NCBI GenBank assembly: GCA_949752795.1
Contig: CATKHW010000286.1
Location: forward strand, 558,001 to 622,000
Direction: 5' to 3'
Source: Hyperoodon ampullatus
Lineage: Eukaryota; Chordata; Mammalia; Artiodactyla; Ziphiidae
Length of the DNA stretch: 64,000 nucleotides
The notes under the pieces were generated by a model. It did not search any database. It saw only the letters and a list, made by a program, of their open reading frames with translations, and was not told where the DNA came from. Below, in pieces: positions 49,056-61,298 of this stretch. Positions within the stretch are counted from its first letter, which is position 1, and the number at the start of each line of letters is the position of its first letter. A program made the position numbers and the translations under genes.

Positions 49056-50794
49056 CTTGGCCAAAAAGGGCGTATGCATTTTCTCTTGAATATATTCAGG
49101 AGAAAACGCATACGCGCTTTTTGGCCAAGTGCATCATTGTCGAAGTTGTGCCCCTCTTCCTGTGCTTTAAAGGTGATTCCAACGTACCTCTTGAAATCTG
49201 TTTCCTGTTATTCTGCCTCGCTTTCAAGTCCGCCTCGTTGCCTTCCCTCAACAGATTTTTGGACGATAGTTGTCCTTTATTACTCGGCCAGTTTGTGAAT
49301 TGTTGTTCCACTGAGCTCCATTCTTCAACTCGTTTTTGGTGAGCTGACCGCAAGTCGAAAATTTTGGTTCAGGACCCATACTGGTTCCCGGTGGATGGCT
49401 GAGACTTTGGTTAATTCTTCTTCCTGCCGGGAAATTACAGTGATATGTCCCCGTCCAAATGCCTAACAGCTACTCTCTCATTGGTTCTCCCTCTTCCCTT
49501 TCATCCTCTGCCAAATTGGCAACCTGTGCGAACCAGGAGGTTAAAGGGTCTGTCTCTCCAAGTTGGGGGGTTGATAGTAAAGCAGATGGAAAGTCAAACC
49601 GGAGCACCAGGAGAGGGACTATTCGTTGAGTTTTAGAAACCTTTCGTATTCACTGTGTGTCCGTTCTCTAGGTTTACCGTACATGTTATAACTGTAGTAA
49701 TATTCCCTTTAACCTGGAGAGTTGGGACCCATGGAATGAGTGCCAGGGTTTTGTGCTTTAAATGGTATGCATTTGCTCACCCAATCTCACCAATCCTCTC
49801 AGTCCCAAGTGTGCAGCATTATGCCACATCCAGCTGTCGTTGTACATATGGTCATTCCAGGTTTCATCAGAGACCCTGAAGGAATTGGAAAGAATTTCCC
49901 AGTTTTTTTGTTTTGTTTTTGAAATTGCTTTTTATAGTGGGTTTGAGCTGATTCTCGCTGCCATGTTTATGCCAGTCTAGACACACTTGATTCCCTTATG
50001 GAGACATGTCAATACATAGGTTTTAAGATTCTTACTAGTCAGATATATTCCTCTGCGGGAAATATGGGGTTTTGATTCCCTTTCACTGAGGAAGGTGTAG
50101 GTCTTGTCTATTCCATAGTTGGTTTTTGGAACGGTACCTGTGCTTATATCAAACTCTGGTTTTATGCATCACCCCACCTCTCCTTCCCCCTTAAGCAGGC
50201 ATAAGAGTGTTTTCTAAATGTGAGACACTGTTCTCTTTCCTAACTCAGTTCAAGTGTAGCCATGTTTACAGGATCTTCATAAGTGATATCTTATGATAAG
50301 TTTCTTTTTCTGTGTGACTTATTTCACTTAGAATCATCGTCCCTGAATCCACCCATTTTGCTGCTACTTGTCTTATGACATTGATTTCATGGCTGAGGGA
50401 TATTCCATCGTATGTAAGTACCACAATTTTTTGAACCATTTTTATATTTCCTGGGATATTTAAGGTGTACCCAAGTTGAGGTCCTTGTAAGCAGTGCAGC
50501 CCTAAATTTTGGGGTGGCTCTGTCTTATTGATTTTCAGTTTTCCCAAGGTATATTCCCTAGACTGGAAGTGCCCTTGGCTCTGTAGCTCTGTTGTTTACT
50601 TGTTTTAGGGAACACAATGCACTCCTCCAGAGAGGCAGTTGGCAATTTACATCCCGCCCATCAGCATAACAAGGCTCCCTGTTCTCCAGGGCCTGTCTTG
50701 CCTTTCTGGTTTTTACACATTTTGTGGATGTCCCTTTTGACCGGTAGGAAGTGATACTTCTGTGTAGTGCAGATTTGCATTGCCCGCTTGCTTG
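49056..50794 (+). repeat. Satellite unit 29
   Basis: 1739 bp. Three palindrome mismatches (gcatttt, ctcttga, acgcgctt). The 49660-49860 region matches unit 26. Confidence 0.96.
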
Positions 50795-52532
50795 CTTGGC
50801 CAAAAAGGGCGTATGCGTTTTCTCTTGAATATATTCAGGAGAAAATGCATACGCCCTTTTTGGCCAAGTGCATCATTGTCGTAGTTGTGCCCTTCTTCCT
50901 GTGCTTTAAAGGCGATTCCAACGTACCTCTTGAAATCTGATTCCTGCTCTTCTGCCTCGCTTTCAAGTCCGCCTCGTTGCCGTCCCTCAACAGATTTTTG
51001 GAAAATAGTTGTCCTTTATTACTCGGCCAGTTTGTGAATTGCTGTGCCCCTGAGCTCCATTTTTCAACTCGTTTTTTGTGAGCTGACCGCATGTCCAAAA
51101 TTTTGGTTCAGGACCTATGCTGGTTCCCGGTGGGGGGCTGAGACTTTGGTTAATTCTTCTTCCTGCCGGGAATTTAGAGTGATGTGTGTCCGTCCAAATA
51201 CCTAACAGCTCCTCTCTCATTGGTTCTCCCTCTTCCCTTTCATCCTCTGCCAAATTGGAAACCTGTGCGAACCAGGAGGTTAAAGGGGCTGTCTCTCAAA
51301 GTTGGGAGATTGATAGTAAAGCAGATGGAAAGTCAAACCGGAGCACCAGTAGAGGGACTATTCGTTGAGTTTTAGAAACCTTTCGTATTCACAGTGTGTC
51401 CGTTCTCTAGGTTTCCCGTACATGTTATAACTGTAGTAATATTCCCTTCAACCTGGAGAGTTGGGACCCATGGAATGGGTGCCATGCATTATTGCTTTAA
51501 AGAGTCTGCATTTGCTCACCCAATCTCACCAATCCTCTCAGTCCCAAGTGTCCAGCCTTATGCCACATCCAGCTGTCATTGTAGATAGGGTCATTCCAGG
51601 TTTCATCAGAGTCCCTGAAAGAATTGTAAAGAATTTCCCAGTTTTTTTGTTTTGTTTTTGAAATTCCTTTTTATAGTGGGTTTGAGCTGATTCTCGCTGC
51701 CATGTTTATGCCAGTCTAGACACACGTGATTCCCTTACGGAGACATATCAATACATAGGTTTTAAGATTCTTACTAGTCAGATATATTCCTCTGCGGGTA
51801 ATATGGGGTTTTGAGTCCCTTTCACTGAGGAAGGTGTAGGTCTTGTCTATTCCATAGTTGGTTTTTGGAACGGTACCTGTGCTTATATCAAACTCTGGTT
51901 TTATTCATGACCCCACCTCTCCTTCCCCCTTAAGCAGGCATAAGTGTGTTTTCTAAATGTGAGACACTGTTCTCTTTCCTATATCATTTCAAGTGTAGCC
52001 ATGCTTACAGGATCTTCATAAGTGATATCTTATGATAAGTTTCTTTTTCTGTGTGACTTATTTCACTTAGAATCATCGTACCTGAATCCACCCATTTTGC
52101 TGCTACTGGTCTTATGACATTGATTTCATGGCTGAGGGATATTCCATCGTACGTAAGTACCACAATTTTTTGAACCATTTTTATATTTCCTGGGATATTT
52201 AAGTTATACCCAAGTTGAGGTCCTTGTAAGCAGTGCAGCCCTAAATTTTGGGGTGGCTCTGTCTTATTGATTTTCAGTTTTCCCAAGGTATATTTCCTAG
52301 ACTGGGAGTGCCCTTGGCTCTTTAGCTCTGTTCTTTACTTGTTTTAGGGAACACAATATACACCTCCAGAGAGGCAGTTGGCAATTTACATCCCGCCCAT
52401 CAGCATAACAAGGCTCCCTGTTCTCCAGGGCCTGTCTTGCCTTTCTGTTTTTTACACATTTTGTGGATGTCCCTTTGACCGGTGGGAAGTGATACTTCTT
52501 TGTAGTGCAGATTTGCATTGCCCGCTTGCTTG
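50795..52532 (+). repeat. Satellite unit 30
   Basis: 1738 bp. Two palindrome mismatches (ctcttga, aaatgcat). Reads gatgtgtgtccgtcc near 51181, a marker shared with units 31, 33, 35 and 36. Confidence 0.96.
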
Positions 52533-54271
52533 CTTGGCCAAAAGGGGCGTATGCGTTTTCTCCTGAATATATTCAGGAGAAAACGCATACGCCCTTTTTG
52601 GCCAAGTGCATCATTGTCGAAGTTGTGCCCCTCTTCCTGTGCTTTAAAGGCGATTCCAACATACCTCTTGAAATCTGATTCCTGCTATTCTGCCTCGCTT
52701 TCAAGTCCGCCTCGTTGCCTTCCCTCAACAGATTTTTGGACGATAGTTGTCCTTTATTAATCGGCCAGTTTGTGAATTGCTGTGCCCCTGAGCTCCATTT
52801 TTCAACTCGTTTTTGGTGAGCTGACCGCAAGTCCAAAATTTTGGTTCAGGACCTATGCTGGTTCCCGGTGGGGGGCTGAGACTTTGGTTAATTCTTCTTC
52901 CTGCCGGGAATTTAGAGTGATGTGTGTCCGTCCAAATGCCTAACAGCTCCTCTCTCATTGCTTCTCCCTCTTCCCTTTCATCCTCTGCCAAATTGGAAAC
53001 CTGTGCGAACCAGGAGGTTAAAGGGGCTGTCTCTCCAAGTTGGGAGATTGATTGTAAAGCAGATGGAAAGTCAAACCGGAGCACCAGTAGAGGGACTATT
53101 CGTTGAGTTTTAGAAACCTTTCGTATTCACAGTGTGTCCGTTCTCTAGGTTTCCCGTACATGTTATAACTGTAGTAATATTCCCTTCAACCTGGAGAGTT
53201 GGGACCCATGGAATGGGTGCCATGCATTATTGCTTTAAAGAGTCTGCATTTGCTCACCCAATCTCACCAATCCTCTCAGTCCCAAGTGTCCAGCATTATG
53301 CCACATCCAGCTGTCATTGTAGATAGGGTCATTCCAGGTTTCATCAGAGTCCCTGAAAGAATTGTAAAGAATTTCCCAGTTTTTTTGTTTTGTTTTTGAA
53401 ATTCCTTTTTATAGTGGGTTTGAGCTGATTCTCGGTGCCATGTTTATGCCAGTCTAGACACACTTGATTCCCTTACGGAGACATATCAATACATAGGTTT
53501 TAAGATTCTTACTAGTCAGATATATTCCTCTGCGGGAAATATGGGGTTTTGATTCCCTTTCACTGAGGAAGGTGTAGGTCTTGTCTATTCCATAGTTGGT
53601 TTTTGGAACGGTACCTGTGCTTATATCAAACTCTGGTTTTATGCATCACCCCACCTCTCCTTCCCCCTTAAGCAGGCATAAGAGTGTTTTCTAAATGTGA
53701 GACACTGTTCTCTTTCCTAAATCAGTTCAAGTGTAGCCATGCTTACAGGATCTTCATAAGTGATATCTTATGATAAGTTTCTTTTTCTGTGTGACTTATT
53801 TCACTTAGAATCATCGTACCTGAATCCACCCATTTTGCTGCTACTGGTCTTATGACATTGATTTCATGGCTGAGGGATATTCCATTGTACGTAAGTACCA
53901 CAATTTTTTGAACCATTTTTATATTTCCTGGGATATTTAAGTTGTACCCAAGTTGAGGTCCTTGTAAGCAGTGCAGCCCTAAATTTTGGGGTGGCTCTGT
54001 CTTATTGATTTTCAGTTTTCCCGAGGTATATTCCCTAGACTGGAAGTGCCCTTGCCTCTGAAGCTCTGTTGTTTACTTGTTTTATGGAACACAATGCACT
54101 CCTCCAGAGAGGCAGTTGGCAATTTACATCCCGCCCATCAGCATAACAAGGCTCCCAGTTCTCCAGGGCCTGTCTTGCCTTTCTGGTTTTTACACATTTT
54201 GTGGATGTCCCTTTTGACCAGTGGGAAGTGACACTTCTTAGTAGTGCAGATTTGCATTGCCCGCTTGCTTG
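52533..54271 (+). repeat. Satellite unit 31
   Basis: 1739 bp. One palindrome mismatch (caaaaggggcg). Markers agagtccctgaaag (53346) and accagtagaggg (53083) link it to units 30, 33 and 36. Confidence 0.96.
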
Positions 54272-56008
54272 CTTGGCCAAAAAGGGCGTATGCGTTTTCT
54301 CCTGAATATATTCAGGAGAAAATGCATACGCCCTTTTTGGCCAAGTGCATCATTGTCGAAGTTGTGCCCCTCTTCCTGTGCTTTAAAGGTGATTCCAACG
54401 TACCTCTTGAACTCTGTTTCCTGCTATTCTGCCTCGCTTTCAATTCCGACTCGTTGCCTTCCCCTAACAGATTTTTGGACGATAGTTCTCCTTTATTGCT
54501 CTGCCAGTTTGTGAATTGCTGTGCCCTTGAGCTCCATTTTTCAATTCGTTTTTTGTGAGCTGACCGCAAGTCCAAAATTTTGGTTCAGGACCTATATTCG
54601 TTCCCAGTGGGTGGCTGAGACTTTGGTTAATTCTTCTTCCTGCCGGGAAATTACAGTGATATATTCCCGTCCAAATGCCTAACAGCTACTCTCTCATTGG
54701 TTCTCCCTCTTCCCTTTCATCCTCTGCCAAATTGGAAACCTGTGCGAACCAGGAGGTTAAAGGGGCTGTCTCTCCAAATTTGGAGATTGATAGTAAAGCA
54801 GATGGAAAGTCAAACCGGAGCACCAGGAGAGGGACTATTCGTTGAGTTTTAGAAACCTTTCGTATTCACAGTGTGTCCGTTCTCTAGGTTTCCCGTACAT
54901 GTTATAGCTGTAGTAATATTCCCTTCAACCTGGAGAGTTGGGACCCATGGAATGGGTGCCATGCATTATTGTTTTAAAGGTTCTGCATTTGCTCACCCAA
55001 TCTCACCAAACGTCTCAGTCCCAAGTGTCCCTCCTTGTGCCACATCCAGCTGTCATTGTAGATAGGAGCATTCCAGGGTTCATCAGAGACCCTGAAGGAA
55101 TTGTAAAGAATTTCCCAGTTTTTTTGTTTTGTTTTTGAAATTCCTTTTTATAGTGGGTTTGAGCTGATTCTCGCTGCCATGTTTATGCCAGTCTAGACAC
55201 ACTTGATTCCCTTACGGAGACATATCAATACATAGGTTTTAAGATTCTTACTAGTCAGATATATTCCTCTGCGGGAAATATGGGGTTTTGAGTCCCTTTC
55301 ACTGAGGAAGGTGTAGGTCTTCTCTATTCCATAGTTGGTTTTTGGAATGGTACCTGTGCTTATATCAAACTCTGGTTTTATGCATCACCCCACCTCTCCT
55401 TCCCGCTTAAGCAGGCATAAGAGTGTTTTCTAAATGTGAGACACTGTTCTCTTTCCTAACTCAGTTCAAGTGTAGCCATGTTTACAGGATCTTCATAAGT
55501 GATATCTTATGATAAGTTTCTGTTTCTCTGTGACTTATTTCACTTAGAATCATCGTACCTGAATCCACCCATTTTGCTGCTACTGGTCTTATGACATTGA
55601 TTTCATGGCTGAGGGATATTCCATCGTACGTAAGTACCACAATTTTTTGAACCATTTTTATATTTCCTGGGATATTAAGGTGTACCCAAGTTGAGGTCCT
55701 TGTAAGCAGTGCAGCCCTAAATTTTGGGTGGCTCTGTCTTATTGATTTTCAGAATTCCCAAGGTATATTTCCTAGACTGGAAGTGCCCTTGGCTCTTTAG
55801 CTCTGTTCTTTACTTGTTTTAGGGAACACAATATACACCTCCAGAGAGGCAGTTGGCAATTTACATCCCGCCCATCAGCATAACAAGGCTCCCTGTTCTC
55901 CAGGGCCTGTCTTGCCTTTCTGGTTTTTACACATTTTGTGGATGTCCCTTTTGACCGGTGGGAAGTGATACTTCTTTGTAGTGCAGATTTGCATTGCCCG
56001 CTTGCTTG
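54272..56008 (+). repeat. Satellite unit 32
   Basis: 1737 bp. One CpG-type palindrome mismatch (aaatgcat). From about 54841 it matches unit 35 at a 5216-bp offset, with caccaaacgtctc (55005) and tctgtttctctg (55520) as markers. Confidence 0.96.
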
Positions 56009-58380
56009 CTTGGCCAAAAAGGGCGTATGCGTTTTCTCCTGAATATATTCAGGAGAAAACGCATACACCCTTTTTGGCCAAGTGCATCATTGTCGAAGTT
56101 GTGCCCCTCTTCCTGTGCTTTAAAGGCGATTCCAACGTACCTCTTGAAATCTGATTCCTGCTATTCTGCCTCGCTTTCAAGTCCACCTCGTTGCCTTCCC
56201 TCAACAGATTTTTGGACGACAGTTGTCATTTATTACTCGGCCAGTTTGTGAATTGCTGTGCCCCTGAGCTCCATTTTTCAACTCGTTTTTGGTGAGCTGA
56301 CCGCAAGTCCAAAATTTTGGTTCAGGTCCTATGCTGGTTCCCGGTGGGGGGCTGAGACTTTGGTTAATTCTTCTTCCTGCCGGGAATTTAGAGTGATGTG
56401 TGTCCGTCCAAATGCCTAACAGCTACTCTTTCATTGGTTCTCCCTCTTCCCTTTCATCCTCTGCCAAATTGGAAACCTGTTCGAACCAGGAGGTTAAAGG
56501 GGCTGTCTCTCCAAGTTGGGAGATTGATAGTAAAGCAGATGGAAAGTCAAACCGGAGCACCAGTAGAGGGACTATTCGTTGAGTTTTAGAAACCTTTCGT
56601 ATTCACAGTGTGTCCGTTCTCTAGGTTTCCCGTACATGTTATAACTGTAGTAATATTCCCTTCAACCTGGAGAGATGGGACCCATGGAATGGGTGCCTTG
56701 CATTATTGCTTTAAAGAGTCTGCATTTGCTCACCCAATCTCACCAATCCTCTCAGTCCCAAGTGTCCAGCCTTATGCCACATCCAGCTTTCATTGTAGAT
56801 AGGGTCATTCCAGGTTTCATCAGAGTCCCTGAAAGAATTGTAAAGGATTTCCCAGTTTTTTTGTTTTGTTTTTGAAATTCCTTTTTATAGTGGGTTTGAG
56901 CTGATTCTCGCTGCCATGTTTATGCCAGTCTAGACACACTTGATTCCCTTACGGAGACATATCAATACATAGGTTTTAAGATTTTTACTAGTCAGATATA
57001 TTCCTCTGCGGGTAATATGGGGTTTTGAGTCCCTTTCACTGAGGAAGGTGTAGGTCTTGTCTATTCCATAGTTGGTTTTTGGAAAGGTACCTGTGCTTAT
57101 ATCAAACTCTGGTTTTATGCATCACCCCACCTCTCCTTCCCCCTTAAGCAGGCATAAGAGTGTTTTCTAAATGTGAGACACTGTTCTCTTTCCTAACTCA
57201 GTTCAAGTGTAGCCATGTTTACAGGATCTTCATAAGTGATATCTTATGATAAGTTTCTTTTTCTCTGTGACTTATTTCACTTAGAATCATCGTACCTGAA
57301 TCCACCCATTTTGCTGCTACTGGTCTTATGACATTGATTTCATGGCTGAGGGATATTCCATCGTACGTAAGTACCACAATTTTTTGAACCATTTTTATAT
57401 TTCCTGGGATATTTAAGTTGTACCCAAGTTGAGGTCCTTGTAAGCAGTGCAGCCCTAAATTTTGGGGTGGCTCTGTCTTATTGATTTTCAGTTTTCCCAA
57501 GGTATATTCCCTAGACTGGAAGTGCCCTTGGCTCTGTAGCTCTGTTGTTTACTTGTTTTATGGAACACAATGCACTCCTCCAGAGAGGCAGTTGGCAATT
57601 TACATCCCGCCCATCAGCATAACAAGGCTCCCAGTTCTCCAGGGCCTGTCTTGCCTTTCTGGTTTTTACACATTTTGTGGATGTCCCTTTTGACCGGTGG
57701 GAGGTGACACTTCTTAGTAGTGCAGATTTGCATTGCCCGCTTGCTTGCTTGGCCAAAAAGGGCGTAGGCGTTTTCTCCTGAATATATTCAGGAGAAAACG
57801 CATACGCCCTTTTTGGCCAAGTGCATCATTGTCGAAGTTGTGCCCCTCTTCCTGTGCTTTAAAGGTGATTCCAACGTACCTCTTGAACTCTGTTTCCTGC
57901 TATTCTGCCTCGCTTTCAATTCCGCCTCGTTGCTTTCCCCTAACAGATTTTTGGACGATAGTTCTCCTTTATGGCTCTGCCAGTTTGTGAATTGCTGTGC
58001 CCTTGAGCTCCATTTTTCAATTCGTTTTTTGTGAGCTGACCGCAAGTCCAAAATTTTGGTTCAGGACCTATACTGGTTCCCAGTGGGTGGCTGAGACTTT
58101 GGTTAATTCTTCTTCCTGCCGGGAAATTACAGTGATATATGCCCGTCCAAATGCCTAACAGCTACTCTCTCATTGGTTCTCCCTCTTCCCTTTCATCCTC
58201 TGCCAAATTGGCAACCTGTGCGAACCAGGAGGTTAAAGGGGCTGTCTCTCCAAGTTGGGAGGTTGATAGTAAAGCAGATGGAAAGTCAAACCGGAGCACC
58301 AGGAGAGGGACTATTCGTTGAGTTTTAGAAACCTTTCGTATTCACAGTGTGTCCGTTCTCTAGGTTTCCCGTACATGTTA
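54841..58380 (+). repeat. Trimer duplication II, left part
   Basis: Matches 60057-63596 at an offset of 5216 bp with shared rare variants: caccaaacgtctc, tctgtttctctg, cagaattcccaagg, ctgttcgaacc, gagagatggg, ggaaaggtacc, gcgtaggcg. Less identical than the 5213-bp trimer. Edges are approximate. Confidence 0.8.
56009..57747 (+). repeat. Satellite unit 33
   Basis: 1739 bp. One CpG-type palindrome mismatch (catacaccc). Markers ctgttcgaacc (56477), gagagatggg (56669) and ggaaaggtacc (57081) recur in unit 36. Confidence 0.96.
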
Positions 58381-59486
58381 TAGTTGTAGTAATATTCCCT
58401 TCAACCTGGATAGTTGGGACCCATGGAATGGGTGCCATGCATTATTGTTTTAAAGGGTCTGCATTTGCTCACCCAGTCTCACCAATCGTCTCAGTCCCAA
58501 GTGTCCCTCCTTATGCCACATCCAGCTGTCATTGTAGATAGGATCATTCCAGGGTTCATCAGAGACCCTGAAGGAATTGTAAAGAATTTCCCAGTTTTTT
58601 TTGTTTTGTTTTTGAAATTCCTTTTTATAGTGGGTTTGAGCTGATTCTCGCTGCCATGTTTATGCCAGTCTAGACACACTTGATTCCCTTACGGAGACAT
58701 ATCAATACATAGGTTTTAAGATTCTTTCTTTTCAGATATATTCCTCTGCGGGTAATATGGGGTTTTGATTCCCTTTCACTAAGGAAGGTGTAGTTCTTCT
58801 CTATTCCATAGTTGGTTTTTGGAACGGTACCTGTGCTTATATCAAACTCTGGTTTTATGCATCACCCCACCTCTCCTTCCCCCTTAAGCAGGCATAAGAG
58901 TGTTTTCTAAATGTGAGACACTGTTCTCTTTCCTAACTCAGTTCAAGTGTAGCCATGTTTACAGGATCTTCATAAGTGATATCTTATGATAAGTTTCTTT
59001 TTCTCTGTGACTTATTTCACTTAGAATCATCGTACCTGAATCCACCCATTTTGCTGCTACTGGTCTTATGACATTGATTTCATGGCTGAGGGATATTCCA
59101 TCGTAGGTAAGTACCACAATTTTTTGAACCATTTTTATATTTCCTGGGATATTAAGGTGTACCCAAGTTGAGATCCTTGTAAGCAGTGCTGCCCTAAATT
59201 TTGGGGTGGCTCTGTCTTATTGATTTTCAGAATTCCCAAGGTATATTTCCTAGACTGGAAGTGCCCTTGGCTCTGTAGCTCTGTTGTTTACTTGTTTTAG
59301 GGAACACAATGCACTCCTCCAGAGAGGCAGTTGGCAATTTACATCCCGCCCATCAGCATAACAAGGCTCCCAGTTCTCCAGGGCCTGTCTTGCCTTTCTG
59401 GTTTTTACACATTTTGTGGATGTCCCTTTTGACCGGTGGGAAGTGATACTTCTTTGTAGTGCAGATTTGCATTGCCCGCTTGCTTG
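57748..59486 (+). repeat. Satellite unit 34
   Basis: 1739 bp. One palindrome mismatch (gcgtaggcg) shared with unit 37. A private attctttcttttcag stands at 58721 where most units read attcttactagtcag. Confidence 0.96.
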
Positions 59487-59790
59487 CTTGGCCAAAAGGG
59501 GCGTATGCGTTTTCTCCTGAATATATGCAGGAGAAAACGCATACGCACTTTTTGGCCAAGTGCATCATTGTCGAAGTTGTGCCCCTCTTCCTGTGCTTTA
59601 AAGGCGATTCCAACGTACCTCTTGAAATCTGATTCCTGCTATTCTGCCTCGCTTTAAAATCCGCCTCGTTGCCTTCCCTCAACAGATTTTTGGACGATAG
59701 TTGTCCTTTATTACTCGGCCAGTTTGTGAATTGCTGTGCCCCTGAGCTCCATTTTTCAACTCGTTTTTGGTGAGCTGACCGCAAGTCCAA
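59353..59790 (-). pseudogene. Longest LINE-1 ORF2 remnant in its native frame, spanning a palindrome
   Basis: A 145-codon frame across the unit 34/35 boundary. Residues 21-34 (FTNWPSNKGQLSSK) and 107-144 (MQICTTKKYHFPPVK, later GPGELGALLC) both fit the LINE-1 ORF2 order, in one frame. Between them lies the palindrome (59487-59560), which adds roughly 15-25 residues compared with the family. This supports the view that the palindrome sits inside an otherwise collinear LINE-1. It is not expected to be translated. Confidence 0.7.
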
Positions 59791-61224
59791 AATTTTGGTT
59801 CAGGACCTATGCTGGTTCCCGGTGGGGGGCTGAGACTTTGGTTAATTCTTCTTCCTGCCGGGAATTTAGAGTGATGTGTGTCCGTCCAAATGCCTAACAG
59901 CTACTCTCTCATTGGTTCTCCCTCTTCCCTTTCATCCTCTGCCAAATTGGAAACATGTGCGAACCAGGAGGTTAAAGGGGCTGTCTCTCCAAGTTGGGAG
60001 ATTGATAGTAAAGCAGATGGAAAGTCAAACCGGAGCACCAGGAGAGGGACTATTCGTTGAGTTTTAGAAACCTTTCGTATTCACAGTGTGTCCGTTCTCT
60101 AGGTTTCCCGTACATGTTATAGCTGTAGTAATATTCCCTTCAACCTGGAGAGTTGGGACCCATGGAATGGGTGCCATGCATTATTGTTTTAAAGGTTCTG
60201 CATTTGCTCACACAATCTCACCAAACGTCTCAGTCCCAAGTGTCCCTCCTTATGCCACATCCAGCTGTCATTGTAGATAGGGTCATTCCAGGGTTCATCA
60301 GAGACCCTGAAGGAATTGTAAAGAATTTCCCAGTTTTTTTCTTTTGTTTTTGAAATTCCTTTTTATAGTGGGTTTGAGCTGATTCTCGCTGCCATGTTTA
60401 TGCCAGTCTAGACACACTTGATTCCCTTACGGAGACATATCAATACATAGGTTTTAAGATTCTTACTAGTCAGATATATTCCTCTGCGGGAAATATGGGG
60501 TTTTGAGTCCCTTTCACTGAGGAAGGTGTAGGTCTTCTCTATTCCATAGTTGGTTTTTGGAATGGTACCTGTGCTTATATCAAACTCTGGTTTTATGCAT
60601 CACCCCACCTCTCCTTCTCGCTTAAGCAGGCATAAGAGAGTTTTCTAAATGTGAGACACTGTTCTCTTTCCTAACTCAGTTCAAGTGTAGCCATGTTTAC
60701 AGGATCTTCATAAGTGATATCTTATGATAAGTTTCTGTTTCTCTGTGACTTATTTCACTTAGAATCATCGTACCTGAATCCACCCATTTTGCTGCTACTG
60801 GTCTTATGACATTGATTTCATGGCTGAGGGATATTCCATCGTACGTAAGTACCACAATTTTTTGAACCATTTTTATATTTCCTGGGATATTAAGGTGTAC
60901 CCAAGTTGAGGTCCTTGTAAGCAGTGCAGCCCTAAATTTTGGGGTGGCTCTGTCTTATTGATTTTCAGAATTCCCAAGGTATATTTCCTAGACTGGAAGT
61001 GCCCTTGGCTCTTTAGCTCTGTTCTTTACTTGTTTTAGGGAACACAATATACACCTCCAGAGAGGCAGTTGGCAATTTACATCCCGCCCATCAGCATAAC
61101 AAGGCTCCCTGTTCTCCAGGGCCTGTCTTGCCTTTCTGGTTTTTACACATTTTGTGGATGTCCCTTTTGACCGGTGGGAAGTGATACTTCTTTGTAGTGC
61201 AGATTTGCATTGCCCGCTTGCTTG
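59487..61224 (+). repeat. Satellite unit 35
   Basis: 1738 bp. Three palindrome mismatches, one in the very centre (atatatgcagg). Its first part resembles units 30-31 and its later part resembles unit 32, so it looks like a recombinant unit. Confidence 0.96.
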
Positions 61225-61298
61225 CTTGGCCAAAAAGGGCGTATGCGTTTTCTCCTGAATATATTCAGGAGAAAACGCATACGCCCTTTTTGGCCAAG
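61225..61298. repeat. Perfect 74-bp palindrome (unit 36)
   Basis: Both arms intact; its trimer partner in unit 33 has one CpG-type change (catacaccc). Confidence 0.95.
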
